A stretch of DNA of 64,000 nt from Leisingera sp. ANG-M1 (GTDB lineage Bacteria; Pseudomonadota; Alphaproteobacteria; Rhodobacterales; Rhodobacteraceae). Position 1 is the first letter of the stretch; each line of letters begins with the position of its first letter. Where the stretch lies: the NCBI RefSeq assembly GCF_000813745.1, contig NZ_JWLC01000006.1, positions 186,001 through 250,000 of the forward strand, in the 5' to 3' direction. Below, piece by piece: positions 43,931-51,846 of this stretch. The notes under the pieces are model-generated. The model did no database searches and was not told the origin of the DNA. It saw only the letters and a list, made by a program, of their open reading frames with translations. Position numbers and translations under genes: made by a program.

Positions 43931-44529
43931 TCTGCCTCCTCCGGATGCACCGCTCCCAAACGTAGGCACTGTGCCGATGAGACACTCCGCCTGCCCTAGG
44001 TTCGTTCGAATTACATCTTTAGGGTGTATTCTTTAAAAGATTTCTGCTATACAGAGATCACGGCAGGGTAAATCTGATGCGTTTCCCTAACCATTGTCCC
44101 GCCGTCCGGGCTTGGAACACCCGGTTTATTGAAACCCGGAGCAGGCCGCGTCCCCCCCATCAATACCGGCGCCTGTCTTGGTCCCTGCAAACAAGGCACT
44201 GCCTCTCCGGGTTTCCTTTAATCCCCCAATGCCGCCAAGTTCCGGCCAAGGAACCGGTAAGCCTGCCGTGCAGCAGCGCAGCCCGGGCCGAATCCGCGGC
44301 GCCTGCCGCCCGCTGCACTCTCGGCGCATCTCCGCCACCCGCCGTGCCGCCGCCTCGGCAGCGGGGAATGGGCCCGGCACGCGCAGTTTTCCGCGTATCA
44401 GCCGCCATGCTTCGGGCAGAGCTTTGCCGCAAACCGGCTTGGGCACAGGACTGCCCTTTTAGCGCCTTAAAATTCCGTTAACGGGATAGGGCACCGCCGC
44501 TCAGCCGGCCCACTCACGGAGCAGTCTTA
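43931..44529. other. 600-nt gap upstream of the CAP-RTX gene
   Basis: No gene supported. 43995-44065 is AT-rich (TTCTTTAAAAGATTTCTGC and similar) and could hold a promoter. 44077-44481 has an open frame, but its Arg/Pro/Ser-rich translation and lack of Shine-Dalgarno look non-coding. A long leader for the downstream gene is possible. Confidence 0.4.
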
Positions 44530-45663
44530 ATGTCACAGGCAAGTGAACTCGAGCGCCAGATGCTCGACCTGATCAACGCCGAGCGCACCTCGCGCGGGCT
44601 CAACCCGGTGCAGCTGGAGCTGCGTCTCAACGATTCAGCTGAAGAACACAGCGAATGGATGCTGCAGCAGGATGTGTTCTCCCACACCGGCGCCGGAGGC
44701 TCCAGCGCGGGCGACCGGATGGAAGATGCGGGCTTTCAGTTCTCGGGCAGCTGGACCTGGGCCGAGAACATCGCCTGGCAAAGCGAACGCGGTGCGCCCG
44801 GCCTCGCCGATGATGTCATCGACCTGCACAATTCCCTGATGAACAGCCCAGGCCACCGCGCCAACATCCTGAACGCCAACGTCGAAGTGATCGGCATCGG
44901 CATCGAGCAGGGCAACTTCAACGGCTGGGACGCGGTGATGGTCACCCAGAACTTTGCCCGCACCAGCGCACCCCTTCAGCTGGACGATGGCTCTGGCGGC
45001 GGCTCAGGCGGCGGCGATACAGGCGGCAATAACCCGCAGGCGACCGAAGGCAATGACACGCTGACCCTTTCCAGCGCCGGCAGTTTGAACGGGCTGGGCG
45101 GCCATGACGAACTGACCGGCAGCAGCGGCGGCGACGATCTGCAAGGCGGCAGCGGCCGCGACACGGTCAAAGGTGAAGGCGGCAATGACGAACTGCGCGG
45201 CGGCAATCAGAACGACCGCCTGTTTGGCGGCAGTGGCAACGACAGCCTCTATGGCGGCTATGGCCAGGACCGGCTGCAGGGCAATGGCGGCCACGACGAT
45301 CTGACCGGCGGCGGCGGCAACGACAGGCTGTGGGGCGGCAACGGCTCCGATACCCTGAAAGGCGGCAGCGGTGCCGACATGCTGCACGGCGGCAAAGGCA
45401 ACGATGTGCTGACCGGCAACAGCGGCGGCGACCGGTTTGTCTTCACTTACGGAGACGACACCGTGACCGATTTCAACGTCGGCACCAGCGGCGAGCTCAT
45501 CGACCTGCGCAAGGCCGATGGCATCAGCAGCTACAACGATTTGATGAGCAACCACACCAGCCAGACCTCCCAGGGCCTTCTGATCACTGACAGCACCGGC
45601 GACAGCCTGCTGCTCAGCGGCATCACGGCTCAGGAGCTGAACTCAGGCGACTTCCTGTTCTGA
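44530..45663 (+). CDS. secreted CAP/SCP-domain protein with RTX repeats
   Basis: 377 residues. CAP domain (1-150) with the expected His/Glu set: H40 (AEEHSEWM), E79 (WTWAENIAW) and H109 (NSPGHRANIL). A Gly/Ser linker leads to about a dozen calcium-binding RTX nonapeptides from about 185 to 300 (GGxGxDxL type, e.g. GGSGNDSLY, GGNGSDTLK). A hydrophobic C-terminal part (RFVFTYGDDTVTDFNVGTSG, GDFLF end) forms a type I secretion signal. No N-terminal signal peptide. No hlyBD-like exporter is adjacent. Function outside the cell is unknown. Confidence 0.88.
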   Translation: MSQASELERQMLDLINAERTSRGLNPVQLELRLNDSAEEHSEWMLQQDVFSHTGAGGSSAGDRMEDAGFQFSGSWTWAENIAWQSERGAPGLADDVIDLHNSLMNSPGHRANILNANVEVIGIGIEQGNFNGWDAVMVTQNFARTSAPLQLDDGSGGGSGGGDTGGNNPQATEGNDTLTLSSAGSLNGLGGHDELTGSSGGDDLQGGSGRDTVKGEGGNDELRGGNQNDRLFGGSGNDSLYGGYGQDRLQGNGGHDDLTGGGGNDRLWGGNGSDTLKGGSGADMLHGGKGNDVLTGNSGGDRFVFTYGDDTVTDFNVGTSGELIDLRKADGISSYNDLMSNHTSQTSQGLLITDSTGDSLLLSGITAQELNSGDFLF

Positions 45664-45688
45664 GTTCCAATCCCCACCGGGCACCAGC

Positions 45689-45728
45689 GGACAGGGCGCG
45701 CCAGCCGGCGCGCCCTGTCCTGCTTTTG
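45689..45728. terminator. strong terminator between CAP-RTX and ppk2
   Basis: A perfect 14-bp stem (45689-45702 with 45707-45720) around AGCC, followed by TGCTTTT. The genes converge here, so it can serve both, best for the plus strand. Confidence 0.8.
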
Positions 45729-45738
45729 AAGCTGTGCT

Positions 45739-46656
45739 TCAATACACTTTCGGCACATACAGCTCGTCGGGCAGAATCTGCCGCTCGTAGTCCGGGTTGT
45801 ACTCCCGGTCCGGCAGCGCCACTTTCTCGTGCTGCACTTCCTCGTAGGGGATTTTGGTCAGCAGATGCTCGATGCAGTTCAGCCGCTCGCGCTTCTTGTC
45901 GTTGCCCTCGACAATATACCAGGGCGCCTCGGGGATGTTGGTGCGCGCCAGCATCTCCTCCTTGGCCTTGGTGTACTGCTCCCAGCGGATCCGGCTCTCC
46001 AGGTCCATCGGCGACAGCTTCCACTGTTTCATCGGATCATGGATCCGCATCATAAACCGCAGCTGCTGCTCCTCATCGGTGATCGAGAACCAGTATTTCA
46101 GCAGGATGATGCCTGAGCGCACCAGCATCCGCTCAAATTCCGGAACGTCCTGGAAAAACTGTTCTACCTGATCGTCCGAGGCAAAGCCCATCACCCTCTC
46201 GACGCCTGCCCGGTTGTACCAGGAGCGGTCGAACAGCACGATCTCGCCGCCTGCAGGCAGATGCGGCACATAGCGCTGGAAATACCACTGGCTCTGCTCG
46301 CGGCGGTTCGGTGCCGGCAGCGCCACCACCCGCGCCACCCGCGGGTCCAGCCGCTGGGTGATCCGCTTGATCACCCCGCCCTTGCCGGCGCTGTCGCGGC
46401 CCTCGAACAGGATGCAGACCTTGGCGCCGGTATGCTGCACCCAGTCCTGCACCTTGATCAGCTCGGCCTGCAGCCGCAAAAGGTTGCGGAAATAGACCTG
46501 CCGGTCAAGCATCTCCGGATGCTGCGCGCGGTAGATCTTGCGGATCTCCTGGCTCAGCATCGGCTCGGAGAACTCAATCTCAATGTCCTCGTCCAGCGTG
46601 TCCTGCAGCTCCGCTTCCAGCCAGTCGAGGGATGCGGTCTCAAATTCGCGGGTCAC
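45739..46656 (-). CDS. ppk2: polyphosphate kinase 2
   Basis: 305 residues from GTG at 46656, with GGAAGGAA 7 nt upstream; an upstream in-frame extension to 46788 lacks the family pattern. P-loop kinase with Walker A FEGRDSAGKGG, the PPK2 motif ALPAPNRREQSQWYFQRYVPHLP, lid FDRSWYNRAGVERVMGF, and the C-terminal PWYIVEGNDKKRERLNCIEHLL. It phosphorylates nucleoside diphosphates with polyphosphate. A 23-bp perfect palindrome sits 38 nt upstream of the start. Confidence 0.93.
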   Translation of the reverse strand: MTREFETASLDWLEAELQDTLDEDIEIEFSEPMLSQEIRKIYRAQHPEMLDRQVYFRNLLRLQAELIKVQDWVQHTGAKVCILFEGRDSAGKGGVIKRITQRLDPRVARVVALPAPNRREQSQWYFQRYVPHLPAGGEIVLFDRSWYNRAGVERVMGFASDDQVEQFFQDVPEFERMLVRSGIILLKYWFSITDEEQQLRFMMRIHDPMKQWKLSPMDLESRIRWEQYTKAKEEMLARTNIPEAPWYIVEGNDKKRERLNCIEHLLTKIPYEEVQHEKVALPDREYNPDYERQILPDELYVPKVY

Positions 46657-46693
46657 GGGCGGGTTCCTTCCTTGGTCAGTTGTGCAAGCGCCC

Positions 46694-46716
46694 CCTTTAC
46701 AGGCAGCCTGTAAAGG
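46694..46716. promoter_or_regulatory. perfect 23-bp palindrome upstream of ppk2
   Basis: CCTTTACAGG (46694-46703), centre CAG, CCTGTAAAGG (46707-46716). It lies between divergent ppk2 (start 46656) and the CPBP gene (start 46853). Could be an operator for a dimeric repressor or a 5'-leader hairpin of ppk2. Confidence 0.55.
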
Positions 46717-46852
46717 TTTGATGTCAGCCTTTGGAAAGGGGCGGGCATTCCTCAGGCAAGCGGAATTCCCGGCAAGGTTCAAGCGCAAAAGCCGCCGCTC
46801 CCTGCTGCTAATCCGGTGGAACTGCCCGCATTGACCTGATTATCTGCGCCCC

Positions 46853-47788
46853 ATGACCTTCATAGTGAACGCCTTTCCGCAAATCTGGCCCTGGCTGATT
46901 CTGATGGCCGCCCTCGCCGCCGGCTGGAGCGGCGCCCGCCGCAGCTCATTTCTGCTGCTGGCTGCAGCCGCTGCCTTTATGATGGCAAAGGGCCACCTTT
47001 CGATAGCAGGTCTGGCCTTGATCGGGACCGGCCTGGGTGCAGCCGCCTTGCTGCCCCGCCTCACTGGGCGCGCTGCCGTCGCCGGGCACGGCCTTCTGAT
47101 CCTGGGATGCCTGACGCTTGGCATGCATATTGTCCCCGGCGTTCACAACCTGCTGATTCTCGACCAAATTACTTCTGGCCCGGACAGCGCCCCCTATTCG
47201 CTGCACCTGAACCTCGACAAGCCGCTGGTTTTCTTCGCCCTGCTCCTAGCATGGCCGCCACTATTGCAATTTTACTTACGCCCGGCGGCACGCCGGGCCG
47301 CGCCCTCCCCTCCCCCCGGGAGGGCGCTTCGCACCCACCCAGGCTCGGGCGCGGCCCTTCCCGCGAAACAGCTCCCATCAAGCAACTTGGCGATTCTGGC
47401 TGGCTTGCTGCTGCTCACTGCCGTGTTCCCGCTGGCCCTCGCCGCCGGCGCCCTGCAGTTGGAGCCGGGCCTGCCCGCATGGACCCTCCTGTGGATTCTG
47501 TCGAATCTGCTGCTCACCTGCCTTGCCGAAGAAGCCTTCTTCCGCGGCTACATTCAGCAGGGCCTCACCCGCCGTTTCGGCGCCGCCGCGGGGATCATTG
47601 CCGCCAGCCTCCTGTTCGGCTTCGCCCACATCGGCGCCGGACCCGCAGTGGCGGCGTTCGCCACGCTGTTAGGCCTGGCGTGCGGGCTGGGCTACTGGGG
47701 CAGCGGGCGGTTCCGCATACCGGTGCTGATGCATTTTGCCTTCAACCTCGCCCACCTGTTGCTGTTCACCTACCCCGGCCCGGCCTGA
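46853..47788 (+). CDS. CPBP family intramembrane metalloprotease
   Basis: 311 residues, about eight hydrophobic helices. The Abi/CPBP motifs are EE at 226-227 with R231 (AEEAFFRGYIQ), FGFAHIG with H259, and a final HFAFNLAH. This is the type II CAAX-protease/Rce1-like family. A Pro/Arg-rich hydrophilic stretch at about 143-178 (RPAARRAAPSPPPGRALRTH onward) corresponds to a palindromic repeat in the DNA and looks like an in-frame insertion in a loop. Substrates are unknown. Confidence 0.85.
   Translation: MTFIVNAFPQIWPWLILMAALAAGWSGARRSSFLLLAAAAAFMMAKGHLSIAGLALIGTGLGAAALLPRLTGRAAVAGHGLLILGCLTLGMHIVPGVHNLLILDQITSGPDSAPYSLHLNLDKPLVFFALLLAWPPLLQFYLRPAARRAAPSPPPGRALRTHPGSGAALPAKQLPSSNLAILAGLLLLTAVFPLALAAGALQLEPGLPAWTLLWILSNLLLTCLAEEAFFRGYIQQGLTRRFGAAAGIIAASLLFGFAHIGAGPAVAAFATLLGLACGLGYWGSGRFRIPVLMHFAFNLAHLLLFTYPGPA
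47281..47380 (+). repeat. dispersed palindromic repeat inside the CPBP protease gene
   Basis: Starts with a CCCGGCG-GCA-CGCCGGG hairpin. Bases 47301-47359 then closely resemble the intergenic element at 27799-27851 (reverse strand): CCCTCCCC...CGGGAGGGCGCT, CGCACCC, CCAGG, TCG, GCGC, GCCCT. It is read through in frame without a stop. Confidence 0.6.
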
Positions 47789-47857
47789 GCACCGGCACCT
47801 CCCGGTGCACAGGGGGTGTACAGGCGGTGCACGAAAATCACCCCCGCCATTATAGGA

Positions 47858-48316
47858 TCAAACCGGCAGCGCCGTGGTCTTGAATACGGTGCGCAGCGCA
47901 AAGCTCGACTGCATCTGGGCCACCCCGGGCAGCCGCGCCAGATACTGGCGATGGATGCGGGCAAAATCCTCGGTATTCTCGGCCACCACTTTAAGGATAT
48001 AGTCCGCGGTCCCCGCCATCAGATGGCACTCCAGCACATCCGGGATCCGCGACACTGCCTTTTCAAATGCATCCAGCACTTCATCCGCCTGGCCGGACAG
48101 GGTAATCTCGACAAAGACCGTGGTCGGCACCGCCATTTTGCGGGCATCCAGCAGCGCCACGTAATCGCGGATATACCCCTCCGCCTCCAGCCGCTGCACC
48201 CGCCGGTGGCAGGCCGATGCTGACAGGTTCACGCGCTCCGACAGATCGGCGTTGGAGATCCGCCCCTGCTTTTGCAACACCGAGAGAATGCGACGATCTG
48301 TTTCGTCCAGCGACAT
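47858..48316 (-). CDS. Lrp/AsnC family regulator
   Basis: 152 residues. N-terminal HTH MSLDETDRRILSVLQKQGRISNADLSERVNLSASACHRRVQRLEAEG and a C-terminal RAM/ACT-like ligand domain. Divergent from alanine dehydrogenase, the usual place for an AldR-type activator responding to alanine. A CGAAGA-A-TCTTCG palindrome in the shared intergenic region is a candidate site. Confidence 0.92.
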   Translation of the reverse strand: MSLDETDRRILSVLQKQGRISNADLSERVNLSASACHRRVQRLEAEGYIRDYVALLDARKMAVPTTVFVEITLSGQADEVLDAFEKAVSRIPDVLECHLMAGTADYILKVVAENTEDFARIHRQYLARLPGVAQMQSSFALRTVFKTTALPV

Positions 48317-48352
48317 TTTGCGAAGATCCTTGCTGTATATTGCCTATATAAA

Positions 48353-48365
48353 CGAAGAATCTTCG
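48353..48365. promoter_or_regulatory. candidate Lrp/AldR site
   Basis: CGAAGA-A-TCTTCG inverted repeat in an AT-rich 140-nt divergent region, with another CGAAGATC half site at 48321-48328 just inside the regulator's leader. Confidence 0.45.
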
Positions 48366-48456
48366 AAAGCCATGTTTTAATTCTGCTCAAAAAAGCAGCA
48401 CATTTTGTCGCACCTCCCCCAGACTCGCAGGCAGAGAGTTTGGAGGAGATACTCAA

Positions 48457-49575
48457 ATGAAAATCGGCTGCCCCACCGAAATCAAACCCCAGGAATTCCG
48501 CGTCGGCATGACCCCGGATGCGGCCCGCGAAGCCGTCAACTGCGGCCACGACGTCGTCATCCAGAAAGGCGCCGGCATGGGCGCTGGCTTCACCGACGAA
48601 GACTACGCCGCCGCTGGCGCTGTCATCCTGGACACCGCTGAAGAGATCTTTGCCACCGCCGACATGATCGTGAAGGTGAAAGAGCCCCAGGCGGTTGAGC
48701 GCAAGATGCTGCGTGAAAACCAGCTGCTGTTCACCTACCTGCACCTGGCACCCGATCCGGAGCAGACCCACGACCTGCTGGAAAGCGGCTGCACCGCCAT
48801 CGCTTACGAGACCGTCACCGACGACCGCGGCGGCCTGCCGCTGCTGGCGCCGATGTCGGAAGTTGCCGGCCGCCTGGCACCGCAGGTCGGCGCCTACACC
48901 CTGCAGAAGGCCAACGGCGGCCGCGGCGTGCTGATGGGCGGCGTCCCGGGCGTTGCTCCGGCTAAGGTTGTCGTGATCGGCGGCGGTGTTGTCGGCACCC
49001 ACGCCGCCAAGGTCGCTGCAGGCATGGGCGCAGATGTCACCATCCTGGACCGTTCGCTGACCCGTCTGAAGTACCTGGACGACGTCTTTGGCCGTGAGTT
49101 CAAAAACCAGTACTCCACCGCCGGCGCCACCGCCGAGCTGGTGCGCGACGCCGACATGGTGATCGGTGCGGTTCTGATCCCGGGTGCCGCAGCGCCGAAA
49201 CTGGTGTCCCGCGCGCAGCTGTCTGAAATGAAGCCAGGCGCCGTGCTGGTGGACGTTGCCATCGACCAGGGCGGCTGCTTCGAAACCTCCCGCGCCACCA
49301 CCCACGCCGATCCGATCTATGAAGTCGACGGCATCATGCACTACTGTGTGGCCAACATGCCGGGCGCCGTGGCACGCACCTCGACCCAGGCTCTGGGCAA
49401 CGCCACCCTGCCCTTCATGCTGAACCTGGCCAACAAAGGCTGGCGCCAGGCCTGCGAGGACGACCCGCACCTGCTGAACGGCCTCAACGTGCATGCCGGC
49501 AAACTGACCTACTACGCGGTTGGCGAAGCCCTGGGTCTGGACGTGCTGTCGCCGAAGCTTGCCCTGAAGCAGTAA
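48457..49575 (+). CDS. ald: alanine dehydrogenase
   Basis: 372 residues with GGAG upstream. [30 protein letters not shown] (catalytic Lys) and [10 protein letters not shown] (catalytic His) lie in the substrate domain. The NAD-binding loop is [28 protein letters not shown]. It deaminates L-alanine to pyruvate and ammonium. Probably activated by the divergent Lrp-type regulator. Followed by a strong terminator. Confidence 0.97.
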   Translation: MKIGCPTEIKPQEFRVGMTPDAAREAVNCGHDVVIQKGAGMGAGFTDEDYAAAGAVILDTAEEIFATADMIVKVKEPQAVERKMLRENQLLFTYLHLAPDPEQTHDLLESGCTAIAYETVTDDRGGLPLLAPMSEVAGRLAPQVGAYTLQKANGGRGVLMGGVPGVAPAKVVVIGGGVVGTHAAKVAAGMGADVTILDRSLTRLKYLDDVFGREFKNQYSTAGATAELVRDADMVIGAVLIPGAAAPKLVSRAQLSEMKPGAVLVDVAIDQGGCFETSRATTHADPIYEVDGIMHYCVANMPGAVARTSTQALGNATLPFMLNLANKGWRQACEDDPHLLNGLNVHAGKLTYYAVGEALGLDVLSPKLALKQ

Positions 49576-49604
49576 TCCAGCCAGCCAAGGCAACCAAATT
49601 CTGC

Positions 49605-49634
49605 AAAGCCCCGCCATTCCGGCGGGGCTTTTTC
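49605..49634 (+). terminator. terminator after ald
   Basis: AAAGCCCCGCC (49605-49615) pairs with GGCGGGGCTTT (49621-49631) around ATTCC, followed by TTCC. It starts 30 nt after the stop. Confidence 0.88.
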
Positions 49635-49748
49635 CGTTTGGGCTCGGCCTGCGCGCAGCCCAAGGTCTCTCTGCCGCATCCGGAATACCGGGAAAACTGA
49701 TGCACCCTATGCGAACAGGCCAAGGCAAACTTCCGTAAATTTTCAAAG

Positions 49749-49780
49749 TTGACAAATTACTCTGTATTGTTATTTGTCAA
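49749..49780. promoter_or_regulatory. inverted repeat upstream of the TetR gene (probable operator)
   Basis: TTGACAAAT (49749-49757) and ATTTGTCAA (49772-49780) are perfect 9-bp arms 14 nt apart in an AT-rich leader. They end 23 nt before the TetR start and include a TTGACA -35-like element. Autorepression is likely. Confidence 0.7.
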
Positions 49781-49803
49781 AATTGAAAATTAACGGAGAT
49801 GCC

Positions 49804-50409
49804 ATGCCCCGCCCCAGTTTGCAGGACCAGCGATCCGAGGAGATCCTCGACGCCTATCTGACATGTGTAGCCCGGTTCGGGCTTGAAGGCGCAACGCAGG
49901 AAAGGATCGCTGCCGAGGCAGGCGTAAAGCGGCCCTTGCTGCGCCATTACCTCGGCAACCGCGATCAGATGGTTGCCGCTTTGAACACCCATGTTGTTGA
50001 CTCCTTCAACCTCCTGACAGGTCGGCTGGACGCGACTCTTGCCGGTATCACCAGTGCTGCAGAGCTGACCGATCTGCTGTTTGCCGAAGACGCCGGAAAC
50101 GACCCGCGCTTGCTGCTTGCCTGGCAGGCACTGTCCGTCTCGGCGGCCGGCCAGCCAGAGATGCGCGCAGCCCTGCTGGATAGTCTGCAGCAGTTTCTGG
50201 ATGTGCTCTCCGCCGCCCTGCACCGGATTGCGCCCGCGGCGGATCCTGCCCGGGTCCGGGCTGTGGCGCAGGGGATTTCCTCCAGCTTCGTGACTCTGGA
50301 CTCCCTGTCGCCGCTCAACCCGCCTGCGGGATGGCGGCAGGAGCTGAAGCAAGCGGCCCTGCTGCTCGCCGGCACCCTGGAACATAGCCCCCGGGCGGGC
50401 GGCTCATGA
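49804..50409 (+). CDS. TetR/AcrR family regulator of the Rieske operon
   Basis: 201 residues from ATG at 49804 (GGAG 6 nt upstream). HTH: SEEILDAYLTCVARFGLEGATQERIAAEAGVKRPLLRHYLGNRDQMVAAL. The C-terminal ligand domain is unremarkable. Its stop overlaps the start of the small membrane protein gene (ATGA), so it heads the operon with the Rieske oxygenase and reductase and probably controls them. Confidence 0.88.
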   Translation: MPRPSLQDQRSEEILDAYLTCVARFGLEGATQERIAAEAGVKRPLLRHYLGNRDQMVAALNTHVVDSFNLLTGRLDATLAGITSAAELTDLLFAEDAGNDPRLLLAWQALSVSAAGQPEMRAALLDSLQQFLDVLSAALHRIAPAADPARVRAVAQGISSSFVTLDSLSPLNPPAGWRQELKQAALLLAGTLEHSPRAGGS

Positions 50410-50669
50410 ACCGCCAGCGACTTCTGAACTACATCGCCTTCCCCGTCCTGACCGGCGCCGCTGTACTGGGCATTTACTGGATTTGGGGCCTGCTGTTCCT
50501 GTGGTGGCTGGTGCCTGCTGTGATCAGCGGCCAATCCTTCTTTGTCTTTGAAATCAGCCGCAGCGAAGACCCCCTGCTGTTCTGGGCGGTGGCCGCTCTC
50601 TGGGCTCTGTTCGGAGTGATGATGATTGCTGCCAGCCTGTTCCCGCAATACGCCGCCTGGCTTGTCTGA
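50406..50669 (+). CDS. small membrane protein, unknown
   Basis: 87 residues with two strong hydrophobic segments: YIAFPVLTGAAVLGIYWIWGLLFLWWLVPAVI and LLFWAVAALWALFGVMMIAASLF, separated by SGQSFFVFEISRSEDP. Translationally coupled to the TetR gene (ATGA overlap) and ends 10 nt before the Rieske oxygenase. I do not recognise the family. It may anchor or assist the oxygenase system, or take part in uptake; that is inference from position only. Confidence 0.75.
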   Translation: MNRQRLLNYIAFPVLTGAAVLGIYWIWGLLFLWWLVPAVISGQSFFVFEISRSEDPLLFWAVAALWALFGVMMIAASLFPQYAAWLV

Positions 50670-50679
50670 GGATGTGCAA

Positions 50680-51846
50680 ATGACTGCCATGTACCACCGC
50701 CTCCCCGTCTCCGCCTACACCAGCCAGGACTGGTTCGACCGCGAGCAGGCGCTGATCTTCTCGCGCAGCTGGCGCTATGCCGGCCTGGCCGAGGACGTGC
50801 CGGAACCGGGCCACTATATTGCGGTGCAGGCCGGCCTCAACAACCTGTTCATCGTGATGGGCCGCGACCGCCGCCTGCGTGCCTTCCACAACATCTGCCG
50901 CCACCGCGGCACCCAGCTGATCCGCGCAGTGGGCAAGTCGCAAAAGGCGCTGACCTGCCCCTATCACGACTGGACCTACGATCTGGAAGGCAACCTGGTT
51001 TCGGTCCCCGATGAGGCCCGCGAATACCCGGGCGGCCTCGACAAAAGCTGCCTCGGCCTGAAACCCGCCAGCGTCGATATCTGGCGCGGCATGCTGTTCG
51101 TGCACCCTGACCCGCGGGCCCCCGGCCTGGCCGAATGGTTCGGTGCCGTCGACCCGCACCTCGGGCCGCATAAGTCAGACCAGCTCGCAGAATACCCCGA
51201 AGCCCGCCAAACCTATGAAATCAAGGCCAATTGGAAGATCGTCGTGGAGAATTACATCGACGTCTACCACCTCAGCCACCTGCACGCGAACACGCTGCAT
51301 ATGTACGACCACGCCAAGGCCGAATACGGCTGGAAAGGCCCCCACTACCACTTCTGGGAGCCCCCCAGCGCGGCTTATGCCAAGGACCTGGAAAAGAACC
51401 TCCCCACCCCGCGGGTGATCCCGCAGCCTCATACCGGCACCTGGGTCCCGATGCTGTTCCCCGGCATCGGCATCGGCGCCAGCGAGGACAGCTGGAACCT
51501 CTTCATCATCACCCCGCTGGGCCCAAAACTGACCCGGGTCGAAAACCGCACCAAGCTCGCCAGCGCCTCGGAGTGGGAATTCAGCAAGCAGGCCTGGAGC
51601 AGCCAGGGTTTCTGGAAGAATTTCGGCGGTCCGAAATACAGCGGCAGCGACGCCTCTGGCGAAGACGACCCGATGGCCTCCGGCGATTTCACCGCCGAGG
51701 ATATCTACGCCTGCGAGCAGCAGCAAAAGTCGCTGCAAAGCCCCTACTTCGAGGTTGGCCCGGCCGCGGCAGGCGAAAGCCCGGTTATCCGGCATCAGCA
51801 GGCGGTGCTGGACTTTCTTGCAGCGCAGGAGACCCCGGCGCCATGA
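50680..51846 (+). CDS. Rieske non-haem iron oxygenase, alpha subunit
   Basis: 388 residues from ATG at 50680 (TGAGGA upstream). Rieske [2Fe-2S] ligands C73-x-H75 and C93-x2-H96 (CRHRG, CPYHDW). The mononuclear iron site is D195/H198/H203 in ENYIDVYHLSHLH, where D195 is the canonical bridging aspartate. Length and lack of a beta-subunit gene place it with GbcA/carnitine-oxygenase-like alpha-only enzymes acting on N-methyl or quaternary amines. The substrate is not determined. It overlaps the reductase gene by 4 nt. Confidence 0.88.
   Translation: MTAMYHRLPVSAYTSQDWFDREQALIFSRSWRYAGLAEDVPEPGHYIAVQAGLNNLFIVMGRDRRLRAFHNICRHRGTQLIRAVGKSQKALTCPYHDWTYDLEGNLVSVPDEAREYPGGLDKSCLGLKPASVDIWRGMLFVHPDPRAPGLAEWFGAVDPHLGPHKSDQLAEYPEARQTYEIKANWKIVVENYIDVYHLSHLHANTLHMYDHAKAEYGWKGPHYHFWEPPSAAYAKDLEKNLPTPRVIPQPHTGTWVPMLFPGIGIGASEDSWNLFIITPLGPKLTRVENRTKLASASEWEFSKQAWSSQGFWKNFGGPKYSGSDASGEDDPMASGDFTAEDIYACEQQQKSLQSPYFEVGPAAAGESPVIRHQQAVLDFLAAQETPAP

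Noticed and set aside
43990-44060. tRNA-like GTTCGTTCGAATTAC string
   Set aside because: Could not be folded into a cloverleaf; no matching acceptor stem.
44077-44481. 134-codon open frame before the CAP-RTX gene
   Set aside because: Arg/Pro/Ser-rich, no Shine-Dalgarno, no family similarity seen; kept as a gene-free gap.
45050-45440. tandem repeat array
   Set aside because: Repetition is explained by RTX nonapeptides in the CAP-RTX protein, not by a CRISPR or satellite; the units are 27 nt and diverged.
45004-45555. Ala/Val-rich frame opposite the RTX repeats
   Set aside because: Direct antisense consequence of GGC/GAC-rich repeats.
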